Shown: positions 15,401 through 25,062, counted from the first letter of the stretch. The stretch is DNA of 64,000 nucleotides from Tubulanus polymorphus (GCF_964204645.1 NC_134035.1:1874001-1938000); one strand, 5' to 3'. Numbers and translations are program-made. The notes: generated by a model not told the origin, from the sequence alone.

Positions 15401-15608
15401 AGGAACCTTGAAAGATTCACGTAAATAAAACCTGATGAATTTCCTATTCTGTGAACTTCAGAGCGATCTACAAAAAGCGATATTGTTCTACGAGTCGACG
15501 CTTGGTTTACAGTCGGGCTTCGAGCCGGCGAAGACGAGACTCCGCGCCGTGCAGTGTTTTAAAGTTCTCGCCAATCCGCACAAATATAAGAAGCAGCGAA
15601 ATCCGTAA
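1..15608 (+). CDS. TTC17: TTC17, tetratricopeptide repeat protein 17 (3' part, spliced, 23 exons)
   Basis: Exons seen: 432-548, 1505-1762, 2433-2572, 3147-3313, 4386-4534, 4893-5018, 5107-5228, 5415-5601, 6052-6129, 6442-6666, 7121-7384, 8314-8404, 9035-9307, 9858-10088, 10174-10218, 10803-10888, 10966-11136, 11845-12031, 12510-12645, 13248-13494, 14066-14185, 14799-14945, 15462-15608 (stop TAA). All phases agree, giving 1237 residues; the N-terminus lies left of the window. A TPR module (W-x3-NLAA-hydrophobic-WR-x-G, then an ISLANILHR-like helix) occurs three times, in exons 2-3, 10-11 and 21-23. Exons 12-15 encode a low-complexity, Ser/Pro-rich linker with a Cys cluster in exon 13. The human orthologue is a roughly 1140-residue protein reported to act in actin organisation and ciliogenesis; that role is family knowledge. 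The donor of exon 4 could be 3310 or 3313 (same phase). Exon 20 lacks an ATG in frame and is joined only by splicing. The orthology call rests on the TPR module and exon-by-exon resemblance. Confidence 0.9.
820..1447. repeat. 91-bp minisatellite in a TTC17 intron
   Basis: The motif GGCGGGGGTGTTTTAATATT recurs at about 992, 1083, 1174, 1265 and 1356, an exact 91-bp period, with more diverged copies at the 5' end. About seven copies lie between TTC17 exons 1 and 2 of this window. The G-rich part (GGCGGTAGGCGGGGGTGGCGG) is strongly strand-asymmetric. Confidence 0.9.
2843..2968. repeat. Foldback element, family C (GTTGCTCAAAAGTTGG)
   Basis: Imperfect palindrome. The left arm starts GGTTGCTCAAAAGTTGGTTA and the right arm ends with its complement, CCAACTTTTGAGCAACTGGC. 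The same element occurs near 15770, 15892, 33742 and 58976. No coding capacity; a MITE-like non-autonomous repeat. Confidence 0.8.
4521..4620 (+). repeat. 35-bp tandem repeat duplicating a TTC17 splice donor
   Basis: The sequence TACAAAAAACAG|GTAATTTG is present three times, with exon-end positions at 4534, 4569 and 4604. The first copy is the real end of TTC17 exon 4386-4534, so each extra copy carries a complete potential 5' splice site. The rest of each unit (TGTGGCTGAGTCTTGTG) matches the head of the tRNA-like SINE that follows. Confidence 0.85.
4590..4760 (+). repeat. tRNA-derived SINE fragment
   Basis: TGGCTGAGTCTTG resembles a pol III A box, and AGGTTCAAATCCC a B box about 35 bp later. 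Downstream the motif GACAGAGTCTCA-TGATGCCAT is partly duplicated. Related heads occur in reverse at 8563-8645 and 13500-13582. Too diverged for a functional tRNA. Confidence 0.55.
5246..5412. repeat. 62-bp tandem repeat in TTC17 intron
   Basis: About 2.7 copies of a unit containing TTTCCAT, TCGCACCCTGTATTCGACA and TTTTCAAGAAAAAC, between exons 5107-5228 and 5415-5601. The last copy runs up to the acceptor of the next exon. Confidence 0.75.
6296..6395. repeat. Foldback element, family B (diverged)
   Basis: Arms resemble CCGGTTACACAGTTCTGAATTA and its reverse complement around a central AAAATGAACTGA. Same family as 17409, 29048, 32571, 35297 and 61200. This copy lies in a TTC17 intron. Confidence 0.6.
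6838..7062. repeat. Dispersed repeat with TCAGGGAAAA motifs, copy 1
   Basis: Contains GATTGGATTCTTAGCAGATC followed by AAGTCA-GGAAAACAACGTCCA. Near-identical copies sit at 9662-9790 and, truncated, at 13140-13210. All are in TTC17 introns and show no coding capacity. Confidence 0.7.
7446..7720. repeat. Family E element (GGGTCCCTACAACTC), diverged copy
   Basis: Starts GGGTCCCTACAACTCTTTGA and continues with the CTCCTT/AACTCC-rich stretch and GGCAATTAG..GGCGGTTACCGAAT block shared with copies at 14268, 51218, 62152 and 62744. The right end is lost. Confidence 0.7.
8563..8645 (-). repeat. SINE head relic
   Basis: CATCCTCCCTCGGCAGAAGTT followed by AAAACCTGATGGCAT matches the reverse-oriented SINE head at 13500-13582, but its B-box complement is mutated. 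Confidence 0.5.
9662..9790. repeat. Dispersed repeat with TCAGGGAAAA motifs, copy 2
   Basis: Near-identical over about 90 bp to 6950-7040 (TTGGATTCTTAGCAGATCAA, then AACAACGTCCACGTCAGGG). It lies in the TTC17 intron before exon 9858-10088. Confidence 0.7.
10262..10735. repeat. 60-bp minisatellite in TTC17 intron
   Basis: About eight tandem copies with an exact 60-bp period, each containing CAACTCAGATATCACTCTCA, AGTCAAAAGATC and GAGCGGAGTCTACTGTACCA. The period is a multiple of three, so a spurious ORF appears at 10435-10641. The array sits between short TTC17 exons 10174-10218 and 10803-10888. Confidence 0.9.
11150..11740. repeat. Two consecutive tandem duplications in TTC17 intron
   Basis: A roughly 122-bp unit (GCCCGGTTTTCCCTTAGATC, then TTACATTAGAATTAG) is present twice at about 11158-11278 and 11285-11395. 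A second unit with CAGTCTTACGTTGTTAGATT and AATGAGCGTAAA is present twice at about 11450-11740. No coding signal. Confidence 0.7.
12250..12406. mobile_element. piggyBac-like MITE, short diverged copy
   Basis: Flanked by TTAA at 12250-12253 and 12403-12406. Left end CC-TTTCATTGCTGACTAAT, right end GCACTGAAAGGG. The TTAA target and CCC..GGG ends match piggyBac-type non-autonomous elements. Better copy at 59651-59944. No transposase. Confidence 0.7.
12961..13073. repeat. Foldback element with a GC-rich stem
   Basis: TTAACCCGGGGGCTAACT and its exact reverse complement AGTTAGCCCCCGGGTTAA face each other across about 17 bp. Outer arms CCAGTTTAATAAACTGG and CCAGTTTATAAAAACGGGCC are less perfect. 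Lies in a TTC17 intron. Confidence 0.75.
13500..13582 (-). repeat. tRNA-derived SINE head
   Basis: The reverse strand reads GTGGCTGAGTCTAGCAATG (A-box-like), then CAGGTTCGAATCTCTGCC (good B box). It starts 6 bp after the donor of TTC17 exon 13248-13494. Same family as 4590-4760. Confidence 0.6.
13591..14060. repeat. About 240-bp direct duplication in TTC17 intron
   Basis: AGGTGCACAG-TTTGCCGCATGAAA with TTGCGGCACCAAT occurs at 13591 and again at 13832. Both copies continue through GAATTTTATTGAGT..GAGATTTGTAGCT. The second copy ends about 10 bp before exon 14066-14185. Confidence 0.8.
14268..14640. repeat. Family E element, copy in TTC17 intron
   Basis: GCAGGATCCCTATGACTCCTT, AACTCCTTTAAAACTC, TTTGAGAAAAAGGCAATTA and TGAATTAGAAACTG blocks align with 62744-63190 in the same order. 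The ends are diverged. Confidence 0.65.
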
Positions 15609-15769
15609 CCGCATCGACGACAATCGTTTCACTCGCAAATCATCACGTATTTCCGGGTCGTTTTGTCCAACGATAGTCTAGATGAAATTGAATACGACGA
15701 ATCTTGTTTTTTGAGAGAATGTTTGCATTTTTTTTTTCGAAGTACATGAACATGTATAATATCGCTGTA

Positions 15770-15880
15770 AAGTTGGTTAGAGTTTTAACCAGTGGATAGT
15801 TGACATAGCGACGATTAAAAGTTCATTGTAAGTATGCTCTTTATCAGCCGGTTATCTTGAACCAACTTTTGAGCAATTGA
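15770..15880. repeat. Foldback element, family C
   Basis: Arms AAAGTTGGTTAGAGTTTTAACC and GGTTATCTTGAACCAACTTTTG around a central ATTAAAAGTTCATTG. First of two adjacent copies just after the TTC17 stop codon. Confidence 0.75.
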
Positions 15881-15891
15881 ACTATTGAACA

Positions 15892-16013
15892 GGGGCTGCA
15901 GTTGCTCAAAAGTTGGTTAGAGTTTAACAGTGGAAAGTTGACAATTAAAAGTTCATCGTTACTATAGTATTTATCCACCGGTTATCTTTAATCAAGTTTT
16001 GAGCAACTGGCTC
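15892..16013. repeat. Foldback element, family C
   Basis: Arms GGGGCTGCAGTTGCTCAAAA and TTTTGAGCAACTGGCTCC. Second of two adjacent copies, in the same orientation as 15770-15880. Confidence 0.8.
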
Positions 16014-17408
16014 CAGGCCGGTTTTATAGACCAACTCTAACTTTTCTGAGAGGTATTTTAAAAACAAGTTGCTTCGAAAAACGCATCCCAGGACCCGTTT
16101 CCACGGTTGTTGGTTAAGCTGAACCGATGTCGCACTTAGAACTGCGATGTTTAGAACTGACCCCTGGTCTATAAAACCGTGGTTTATCCCACTTAGAACT
16201 CGAATACCGCTCACCGTGCCACGTGAACAAACAAAACCTTTTTTATAAAAACACCTAAAAACAACCTCTCAAAGTATGTCAGGAATTTTATGGGCTCTTA
16301 AAAAGTTGGTCAAACTTCTTATCGGCTATAAGGCTCCGTCTGCCTCTATGGTGCTGATCTCACGTAGATAAAGTTCAAATTTCTATTAGTATTTATACGA
16401 TGATGATGAAGAAAGAATTTGTTGATTCTGTGTATTGTTGATTACTCCTGATTGTGTCGTTTACTCGAGACGGGATTTTTACTACTTATTAGATTTTAAT
16501 TTTTTTCTCAATTCGGAATTCGCGTACTCAAGCCGACGTACGCGTTGTATTGTAAAGAAATGTCATTCGCTTATTTAACGTAGATGGATTTGTAAATAGT
16601 ACGTACAGATTTAGGTGTTTTTATTTCTAATATGGACAATTTTTTATTCCGATACTTATTTATTCGAGATACCGGTAATTTTCTGAATGTGTTTGAAATT
16701 TTCACGGAAACCATTTTAATTCGCTTTAAATCTGGTCGATTTCGATGATTTTTTTTTTTCAATTTGTAATTTTCCGTGTTTTTGGTGTTGGTTTGTATGA
16801 CACGAATGCTGCTGGGTTTTAGTTCATAGATGTCGGTGTTTATTTCGTAAGGTGTTTTTTAGTACACAACTGATATGCACAACTAGTTATGGTTTGAACT
16901 ATATTTGCTGGTATCAATCTGCAATCAGAGCCACCTCAGGGGCAGGTCCAGGGTCAATGGGTGTCCGAAATGTAGGGCCTGTTTCGACTAAGCATCAATT
17001 CATTGTTCACATACGCGATGATTTTTTAGATCTTCTAGAATTGGTTAAACAGCTAAGTGTTGCCACTACAGTATACTGACATTTTTTCAGTTGTTCAAGC
17101 TTAATTTCTTCGGAAAATATTAATTTTAGATATTTGAGGATGGACTTTTTAAGAGACCTCTCAGCATTTTAGGTCCGGACACCCCCTGGATCAGCTAATG
17201 CACCTCCTTCAGACGAAACATTCACTGATCATAGTTTGAAAGAGTGCTAATAAGATGTCTAATGTCTGGTGTTTTTATTTTATTTTAGATTAAAAATGTC
17301 GTGGGTTAAGTCCTGAACACATTTGAAGTCTGGACAATCAGTTTGTGAAATGTCTTATGTCTAATGTTAGTAGTTCATTTTCAACTAAAATTTTCTCAGT
17401 TGAAGTCC

Positions 17409-17513
17409 TGGGTCCAGTTCCACAGTTCCGTGTTAAGATTTAACTCTGAATTAACTCATTGGAAATGAACTAACTTCAACTCAGAGTTAACTCACCACTG
17501 TGAAACTGGGTCC
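17409..17513. repeat. Foldback element, family B
   Basis: GGGTCCAGTTCCACAGTTCC at the left and CACTGTGAAACTGGGTCC at the right, with AAAATGAAC-like centre GGAAATGAACTAAC. Palindromic MITE with members at 32571, 35297 and 61200. Confidence 0.8.
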
Positions 17514-18947
17514 TGAACACAATATGAAGTATGGACGATCACAAATTCTAAGAATGGTGATAAAATGTCGAATGTGAGAAGAGGTGCAGGTTACAGTATT
17601 GCAGTTTGATACCAGCGATATATCACTTGATTCGTAAGATTCATTAAGAATAACAATTTGAACGTTACTATTCAACGACGAATATCGAAACCCGGGTAAA
17701 AAATCATTCTGTCCATTTAGAACTGTGATATACATGTCTGATATAATATAGGCTTCTTCCCACTAACTCTTCATTTGCGCTTAGTACTTAAATAAATGAA
17801 CGAAGCCTCTTACACCGTGTGAGTTAAACTGTGCTAGCTTAATGCACCCGCGAACAGAAATCACAAAATCCAACGCAAAATGAAAGTATTTTCTGCAATA
17901 ACACAACCGATGCATGCTACAGAAATGAAACGCGTATTTTCTGGTTTCGAAAACTGGTTTCAGAATCCGTCGTTTGTTGAGATGAGTTAGTTGTATTCGA
18001 GAGAGAGAGATCATGTTTTAATGTTTCAAAATATTTCTACCGTTTGTGTGTTATTGTGAGTGTTTTTGTTTTTCCGAAAGTTTTCCACGCGATGCAAAAA
18101 TAATAATAATGGAACCATTAATGATATTGTTGTTGTCGTTGAAGACTATTTTTCATGTACTATTTGTATTCGAGAAAAGAATACATTGAAAACTGTAAAT
18201 ACCTCTACTTGAAATATGACTTGTTGATATTGATTTTACTGCATCGAGGTGCACGATTTTATGCAATGTTTTATGTACTCTGGCTTCCATTACGAGACCC
18301 TTGGCTTCGTATTGTCCGTCTTTTAGCTACTTACCTTCGTTAATAGTGGGTCGATTTTGATGAAACTTCCGTACAACATTAGCAAGGGGGTCTAGTCGTG
18401 CTGTGCAACGAATGGGCCCAGTGCACCACCTAACAGCAGAACTAGCCACTCAAAATTAAAAGTTGTCTCGACAAAATATGGCTTTGGTTTTTTGGCTATT
18501 CACTGATCAAAAATGCCCATGAACGTGTCACAAAAGACCTTCATAATAATTCCTTAGCCCCCGAGTTCCAATAAGCTCCAAAAAGACAAGAACTACTATT
18601 TTGCTTTATACATGTACAATGGTTTTTTATTTCATATTTTAATAGACGTTATAACGACCTTGCCCATGTCAATCGGTATATTTTATTCATACAGCACAAT
18701 AAGAGATATCTGTTATGGAATGAGAGTATTTTGCTAAGTTTTTATCGAAATGTAGGAATCGACCTATTTGAACCAAGTTTTGTAAGCCATTTATCGAGGC
18801 AAACTCAACTACCTGTTATATCTATCTATTCTCTTAAAATCTAAAATACATCATGTACGGCACCGATAAATACGAGGAAATAAACCTCGACAAACCATTC
18901 ACTTTTCACAAAGTATTTTCTAAATCTAATCTGGCTCATTCATAACA

Positions 18948-19063
18948 TCCTCGCTTGCCAGGATTTGATTGCCTCCCACCAGCACAAACCCTGGATGCCA
19001 ACACACCCTTCATTGGTCTATTACACGCTTCGGCGGAAGGCAATCGAGCCCTGGCAAGCGATT
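18948..19063. repeat. Inverted repeat, about 115 bp
   Basis: Left arm TCGCTTGCCAGG-ATT-TGATTGCCTCC (18951-18976) pairs with GGAAGGCAATCGAGCCCTGG then CAAGCGA (19035-19061). Loop about 58 bp. No second copy seen in the window. Confidence 0.75.
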
Positions 19064-19914
19064 TCACATATACGTAATGTTATCTATTTTGTATATTTTT
19101 GATTCATCTTTCAATATAATAACAGCGAGGAATCCACAATGACTAGTTTGATTTAAAATGTAACAATTTTCTAGCACACAACGTATTGCCTTAGTTGTTG
19201 TAGTTACACACACTAAATATTCAAATACACTTTCACTACAGAACCAAAATCCAAACCCTCGAAAAAAAAAAACTCAAAACGAATTCTATTTTATCCAATA
19301 TATAGTAATGCTTCATAGGCGTCTTCAAAGGGATTTTGCAAGTGTTTCAGATTATCTTGCTCAGCAGGGAGAAACCATTTTGTATAGATGTCCGAAACCT
19401 AACCAGGTCATTTTGCTTTGTTAGCATCAAACACAAATTCAGTCTTGTTCTCGCCCTAATAATCTTTGAATTTAATTGGGCCTTTCTATATGTTTATATG
19501 ACTCAGTGCATTCGCATTGGACAGACTTATACAGAGATGGTTCTTCTAGTTGTAAGTAGAATTTATTCACGTATAAATCAAACAGATTCTGCATAAACTC
19601 ACCCTCCGCAGCGACGCCTTTGTAGCTTACTTTAGTTTGAATCTTATCAATTTTAGGCATAAAAACCCGGCGCAAATAAGCATAAGAAAATAATGATATT
19701 TTCACGTGTTCTGAACATTGTCAACGTTTTCTACTACATGTTGTACAGTAAACCTCGCCTATCTTAAAATTAAAATAGGCAAAATTGGTCCCAGGTAAAA
19801 GAATCCCGAGTTCAAGCTGGGAACTTACGCAAGGATAACTGATTTTCCCACGTATATTTACGCCGGGCTTCAATACACTAAACACAGCACTAGACAATTA
19901 AACCTAGACCTGAC

Positions 19915-19920
19915 TTTATT
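19915..19920 (-). terminator. Poly(A) signal AATAAA of the V-ATPase C gene
   Basis: TTTATT on the plus strand reads AATAAA on the minus strand, 167 bp past the stop codon of the V-ATPase subunit C gene. It is the first canonical signal downstream. Confidence 0.6.
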
Positions 19921-20033
19921 CAACAATACATCATATATCTATCTATCTATATATATATACAGTTGTCTATACATGATGAATATTTGTTTGTACAGTATTT
20001 TAAATCTGACCGATCTAACAGTACACGTACGTA

Positions 20034-20052
20034 CACACACACACACACACAC
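20034..20052. repeat. (AC)n microsatellite in V-ATPase C 3'UTR
   Basis: About nine AC dinucleotides between the stop codon at 20087 and the AATAAA at 19915-19920, so expected in the transcript as a GT run. Confidence 0.8.
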
Positions 20053-20086
20053 GTGTGCAGGAAGGGAATCAATAATTTAAACCTAA

Positions 20087-23000
20087 CTATACTTTAACCG
20101 TCGATTCTAACATGTCGATATTTAACTTATAATATACGTAGGGATAGTATTCGCCTTGATGTAAATTCAATCCCGGAATGTCCATACCCGGCTGAAAAAA
20201 AACAAACGCAAACGAGAAGGATATTATTAATCGTCAGTTTTGTTGGTGAAATGCCAGGTTTAATTCATGAATTACAGAAAACTTCTTATAAACTTTTCTT
20301 TCTTTCAGTGCTGACTAATTAATACTCTATCGTGCTGGAGATAATTTGAAAATTTTGAAAAATTTCACCCTAGTGTGTTGAATAATGGGCATACTGCTAC
20401 AGTGTGTCATACACCGCACTGCAGTGTAGACGCACTGAAAGGGTTAATGGGACCATACATAAGTATGTATGCATCCATTGGGCTTTTTGAAATTTTTTTA
20501 AAAAGAAAGCACTTTATAAGGGCCTTACTGCAAAATATGCACTTTTATCCACTTAGGAGAGTTGTCGCTACGATAGAAGTGGCTTACCTCGTGTCGGCCT
20601 AAATTAGCTGTGTCGAGGTGGGCGTAATGTGAATTCAATACTTCGCGCAGTTTTTTGATCGATTTTCGATGAGGTCGCAACAACACGGCTTGGAAATTCA
20701 CCGGTAAACCGTACCTACAAAACAACAACAACGCGTTCATTATTCCTGTCAGAATTAGATCGACTCTGAAGGAATTCGGAGATAATTCTACGTACCTCAG
20801 AACAGATTCTACGAATACCCTTAACGCTTTAACGTGGATCCAGGCTGTGAAAGCCTCGCTGAAATTCACTTTCAACCAACGCACCAATGGACCCTACAAT
20901 TATAACATAGCATCCTACGTACAGCAGGGTGGTGCTACTGACCTGGAGAAAACTAGGGGATGCAGAAAAATCGGGGAAAATTTGGATTGGAATTGGAAAT
21001 TGGAATTTTGATTATTTCGTTATCATTAAATCATCATAATGAATAAATTGTAAAATATTAATCCAAGACATTTCATCAATCACCGGATGCAAATTCACTC
21101 GGGGAATTTGTAAATGGGGTGAAACAGTGTCCACCCTTGTCTAAGCCTTAAAATACTGGAATGGAAATATTTTCACGTCTGTTCGACCGACTTTGAATGG
21201 AATGCTTCAGTTATGACTATTACTAGAGCTCAACAGTAAATTGAATCAGTAGATTGAAAATTTAAACTTACAAATTGTTTCTTTTTGTCAGTAGCCAGTT
21301 TGGTGAGTTCAGTTTTGCCGGCGGCGAGCTCGGTTTCATTGTATACAAAATCTCTGACAATAAATCTACAATATAATCATAATAATAGCATTGACATTGC
21401 ATTAACCGTGTAACATACATTTAGTAAAATATAACTCTAACTCTGCGTTTTCCACGAGAGCTTTCAGAGAGGGATGACCACCGCTGTCATATTTACAGCA
21501 ACCTCTTATTGAAAATCAGAGCCACCCCTATCGAAAACTGCCGCCCATAATGTCACTGTTCTATCAGTACTGATTATTGCTTTGTCCAGTATAGTAAACC
21601 TCGCCTTACACAGACATGGCCAACTCGGACTTTGGGACTAATTCGGACAAAAACGTTATCGTTTTCCTGACTTGCTAACATATTTTCCTATCCTACCTCA
21701 GACCAATTTTGCCAGTCCCAGTTTGTTCAAGTTAACCGAGGCTTACTATAGTAAATAACTGTGACGGATAACAGCAAAAAATAAGCTAAACTTTCAATAT
21801 TTAGGAGGAGACCGAAACCCCTGACCAAAAGCTTTGTATGATGTACTTTAGTATCAGGCGCCGGCAATGTTACTCATGATAAACAATGAATGCAGCCCTT
21901 CTGAAAACCAGCCTATGGAGAACACTGTGAACTGTGTTTATCATCAATCGATGACTTACTTGTTCTCTCTGCATTTATGTTTATATTCGTCGACAGCTCG
22001 TTTGAATAAACTCACGGTGAACAAACCGTGTTCATTGTCTTCGTATAACATCCTGAAAAATCAGATAATAAAACCGATCGAAGGTGACTTTAAACTCCAC
22101 CCACTTTCGCCTTAAAAATCTCTCTAAAAGACACCGACCTGCTCGATCTGGGAACGACCATGTCAGTCAGTTCTTCGTACGTCGACGCCCATTCTTTATA
22201 CATCACCCTGGAAAATCAGAAATTAATAGTTCATCTCTAAATCATGGGAGTTTCCGAAACGAACTCCACGGAATAATCAAAGACGCACTTCGGAATAACG
22301 ACGAGTAACGTCTCGAGATATTCGGATTCCATCACGAAATCTTCTTTCTTCACCAGATCACCGATATTCCTCGTCAGAAGACTTCCGCTATAAATAACAA
22401 TGATTATAGATATGAAAACAATGTCAGAATCAGTGCCAAATCTTCAAACATTAAATTCAGTATCATTGGATGTAAAGGAGGGATGCGGGTGAGTGGTTAG
22501 AGCGCTCGACTCCGGGATACCAGGTCGTGGGTTCAAACCACGTACATTACCATACTGTATCCCCGGGTAAGACTCTTGTAGTCATTGCGTTTTTTCTACA
22601 CTGGAGACAAAATAGGTACCTGACAAATCACTCCTGAGCGCAGAGTAGAGTTTCTCTGATGTCACTTTTCCCCAGGGGGATACATGGGTAAAGTTTAAGG
22701 TATAATCATACCAGTTGATAGAAGCATATCTGTAAAGTGCTCATGAACAGCCCCGTTATTATTAGTATGATCATATATTTACGTTTGTTTTCGCTCTAGG
22801 GACATCAAGTTGCCTTTCAGGTTGTTGTACGCAGTCGCTTTCACTTTCAAATCGGAATCTATTTGACCTACTTGCTGTAAAATATAAAATACCATTCAAT
22901 TCCATTGAGTTCAAGAATATCAATATACTAACCGACCGAACCTCGCGAAGCGCAATTACTCACCTTGCTAACTATGTCACATATATTCTGCAGCGATTGT

Positions 23001-24340
23001 TTCACCGGATATTTGGCCATATCCCACTGAAACCTGGTGATGTACGTGCCCAAATCCACTGAAATATCAACAACATAACGTTAACATAAAGTTTAAATTT
23101 CTTGTTTACCAAATTCAACAGTACTTGGTTCCATTTAACTCTATTTCAATGCTTTATTCTCCAGAGTCAAATATAATCAGGGTGGCCACTTCTAGTTCAT
23201 TTTCAATGATTAATGGCTGAGTCAAACTCTTCTTACGACGACGATGATATCGAAATACTTACTTCCATTCGCGAGAAGGTTCTCCTGCAGTTTGTCGCGT
23301 TGCTCCTCTAAAACCTCAGCGAGATATTGCGCCACTTTGTGAGCGATCATTTCGCAATACGCGTCTAGTTTACCCAGATCATCGGAGAGTCCGACCAGTA
23401 CGTCTAATGTACCAACCTATAGATATTAAAAAACAATCAGTCAATATTTGTGAACCTGATCCATTCACTCACCATACAGGTGAGAGATAATTCCTTAGAA
23501 TACATGCCTGATTTCCCCAAAATTCCCTGATCAAATCCATAGATATCCTTAACAGTGGCTACTTAATATCAGGAGTTTCCTTATGCCACTCTCATCACCA
23601 AAAAATTCAAATTTTACGATTTTCAACAAAAGTCAGGATTCCCTGACTTTCACAGCAAGCAAAAGATAATTAGGAATTCCCTGATTTTCGACATCTTTAA
23701 GAATCCGGTGAGCACTGGGTAACTCTGAAGTTATCTTGACCCCTCTCTAGCCCATCAATTGCTGTGCAGTATCTGGTCCGAAGGATTCCCTCTGAATCTA
23801 ATCTACACCTAACGTTTTATGTGACAGTAACAAAATTGTTCTAATTAACTAATCTAGACCTAAGCCAAGCGCGGTAGGATGCATACTATACCTTTAAGTC
23901 TGGAATATGGAACTTCCAGTTGACAGAGAGATTATTTTGTTTGGTCGTTATTCGTACCAAATTCTCCCATGTTTGCTGGCAGGTTTTTTCTCCTGGCGAA
24001 GAAATCAGCCAAAACTCTGTCATCCTAAAAAACAGATCAGGCAAAAAGTTTGAAATAAATTCCATTAAAGAAGGGGAAAGTAGGTGGGCGCTACAGGCGA
24101 GTTTCGAGGGCACAGTATACAAATCTGGTGGCGAGCTCATTTTAATAGTTTCAGATATGTAGTTATTTCCTGGAATAAACCTGCCGCGAATCAGATCACC
24201 ATAGTTAAGTAGGCCTTCTTGGCAAAAAATTGTTCGATCAAGTCTACCGTTTTTTTTTTGACAGTCATTTTTGTCAACGGTTTTAGGTATAAATTTACAT
24301 AGAATTCAACATATCATAAGTACTAAATAATCTATTTACC
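20087..24340 (-). CDS. ATP6V1C1: V-type proton ATPase subunit C (complete, 11 coding exons)
   Basis: Coding exons, in transcript order: 24023-23892, 23416-23263, 23058-22964, 22874-22783, 22387-22289, 22207-22139, 22052-21960, 21365-21272, 20893-20796, 20714-20588, 20191-20087. They sum to 1158 nt, i.e. 385 aa plus stop; the human protein has 382. The start is [19 protein letters not shown] and the C-terminus is [20 protein letters not shown] followed by [13 protein letters not shown], both diagnostic of subunit C, the peripheral-stalk subunit that links V1 to V0 and is released during regulated disassembly. The most conserved block ([20 protein letters not shown]) is in exon 9. A 5'UTR exon ending at 24340 (CAG|GTAAAT) probably splices to 24024, one base before the ATG. 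The gene is single-copy-like with no breaks. The symbol follows the vertebrate C1 paralogue; insects call it Vha44. Confidence 0.95.
20291..20447. mobile_element. piggyBac-like MITE, diverged copy
   Basis: Right end CGCACTGAAAGGG-TTAA at 20435-20447. The internal GTGCTGACTAATTAATAC and ACACCGCACTGCAGTGTAGA blocks match the copies at 12250 and 59651. The left TTAA is lost. It lies in the last intron of V-ATPase C. Confidence 0.65.
22479..22766 (+). repeat. tRNA-derived SINE (full-length-looking)
   Basis: tRNA-like head with A box GAGTGGTTAGAGC (22491-22503) and B box GGGTTCAAACC (22529-22539). A body of about 200 bp follows, ending in GTGCTCATGAACAGCCCCG and a TTATTATTA tail. Antisense to the host gene. 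Its 3' end stops about 16 bp from the donor of V-ATPase C exon 22874-22783. A real tRNA is excluded because the acceptor stem does not close after the B box. Confidence 0.75.
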
Positions 24341-24460
24341 TGAATGTATACGATGTGTCGATTGGAGGCCCGAAAATCTCAACAGATGACGTCGATTTCT
24401 TGAAAAGATCAGTGAAAAACTCGATTATTCTAAAATTTATGAAATTATGACATTCGCCAT
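24338..24460 (-). other. Probable 5'UTR exon of the V-ATPase C gene
   Basis: On the minus strand a GTATACATTCAG|GTAAATAG donor lies at 24340/24339. A matching TGATCTGTTTTTTAG|GATG acceptor sits one base before the start codon (24024). This implies a non-coding first exon that begins near the YY1-like motif at 24450-24463. The transcription start itself is inferred. Confidence 0.55.
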
Positions 24461-24476
24461 TTTGTACTCACGTGAC
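24450..24476 (-). promoter_or_regulatory. CLEAR-like E-box and YY1-like motif, V-ATPase C promoter
   Basis: The minus strand reads GTCACGTGAG (24476-24467), nine of ten bases of the CLEAR consensus GTCACGTGAC bound by TFEB/MITF factors. About 6 bp later comes ACAAAATGGCGAATG, containing the YY1 core AAAATGGCG often found at transcription starts. The pair lies about 440 bp upstream of the ATG and just upstream of the probable 5'UTR exon. V-ATPase genes are classical CLEAR targets in vertebrates; function here is inference. Confidence 0.55.
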
Positions 24477-25038
24477 ACGGGCTGACGACGAGCTATTTAC
24501 CGACAGAATCCGTTCCGATCAATCCTAAACTAGGTAGCAGCACCGTACAGTCCTCTGGTGTAATTTCTCCCACCTGCGGGCTCGAGATTGTCCGTAAGGG
24601 TCGCATAAGTAATTTTCACATTTGAGTAAATATTCCATCAGTTAATAGAAATTATATGGTTCAGTAACGGGGAAATTCCGCTAAGAGAACGTACGGCGGT
24701 TATCTCACGGGGAAATTATCTAAAGCATATTATTTATCCAGCAAATTTTTATTGTGCCGTAACGACTATATTTAAACATTATTGAATTTTAGGAGCAAAT
24801 AGTAGGCTTATCATTAGCTTGTTCGATATCAGGATTTTACTTTATAGATAAAGTTTACTAGTTTCGTATTCAATAACCAAAGGCAATCTTTTTCTAAAAA
24901 TCATTTCTCCCTGGGGTGTGAAAGATTGTGATCGCCATCAGTTGCTTGATTGGCCGGTCTTGTTGTTTTCAATAACCGTCTTACATTGCGATAAAAAAAG
25001 GAATGAAAACCTCAATTTTGTTCTGAAATTCACATCTA
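24477..25038. other. Spacer between V-ATPase C promoter and UGT 3' end
   Basis: AT-rich and without coding signal. The short ORFs are in no recognisable family. Confidence 0.5.
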
Positions 25039-25044
25039 TTTATT
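25039..25044 (-). terminator. Poly(A) signal AATAAA of the UGT gene
   Basis: TTTATT on the plus strand, 19 bp after the UGT stop codon on the minus strand, implies a very short 3'UTR. There is no other AATAAA closer. Confidence 0.6.
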
Positions 25045-25062
25045 TCTTACTCAATTGATAAG

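Larger units (their letters stand above)
15609..20086. other. Intergenic region between convergent TTC17 and V-ATPase C genes
   Basis: No supported coding region. The first part should be the TTC17 3'UTR. Forward AATAAA motifs are present near 17792 and 18875, but none can be assigned. The stretch holds two family C foldbacks (15770-16013), a family B foldback (17409-17513) and an inverted repeat (18948-19063). The short ORFs here show no family resemblance. Confidence 0.6.

Noticed and set aside
22481-22560. Possible tRNA gene (A and B boxes present)
   Set aside because: Acceptor-stem halves do not pair and the sequence continues into a SINE body ending in a TTATTATTA tail.
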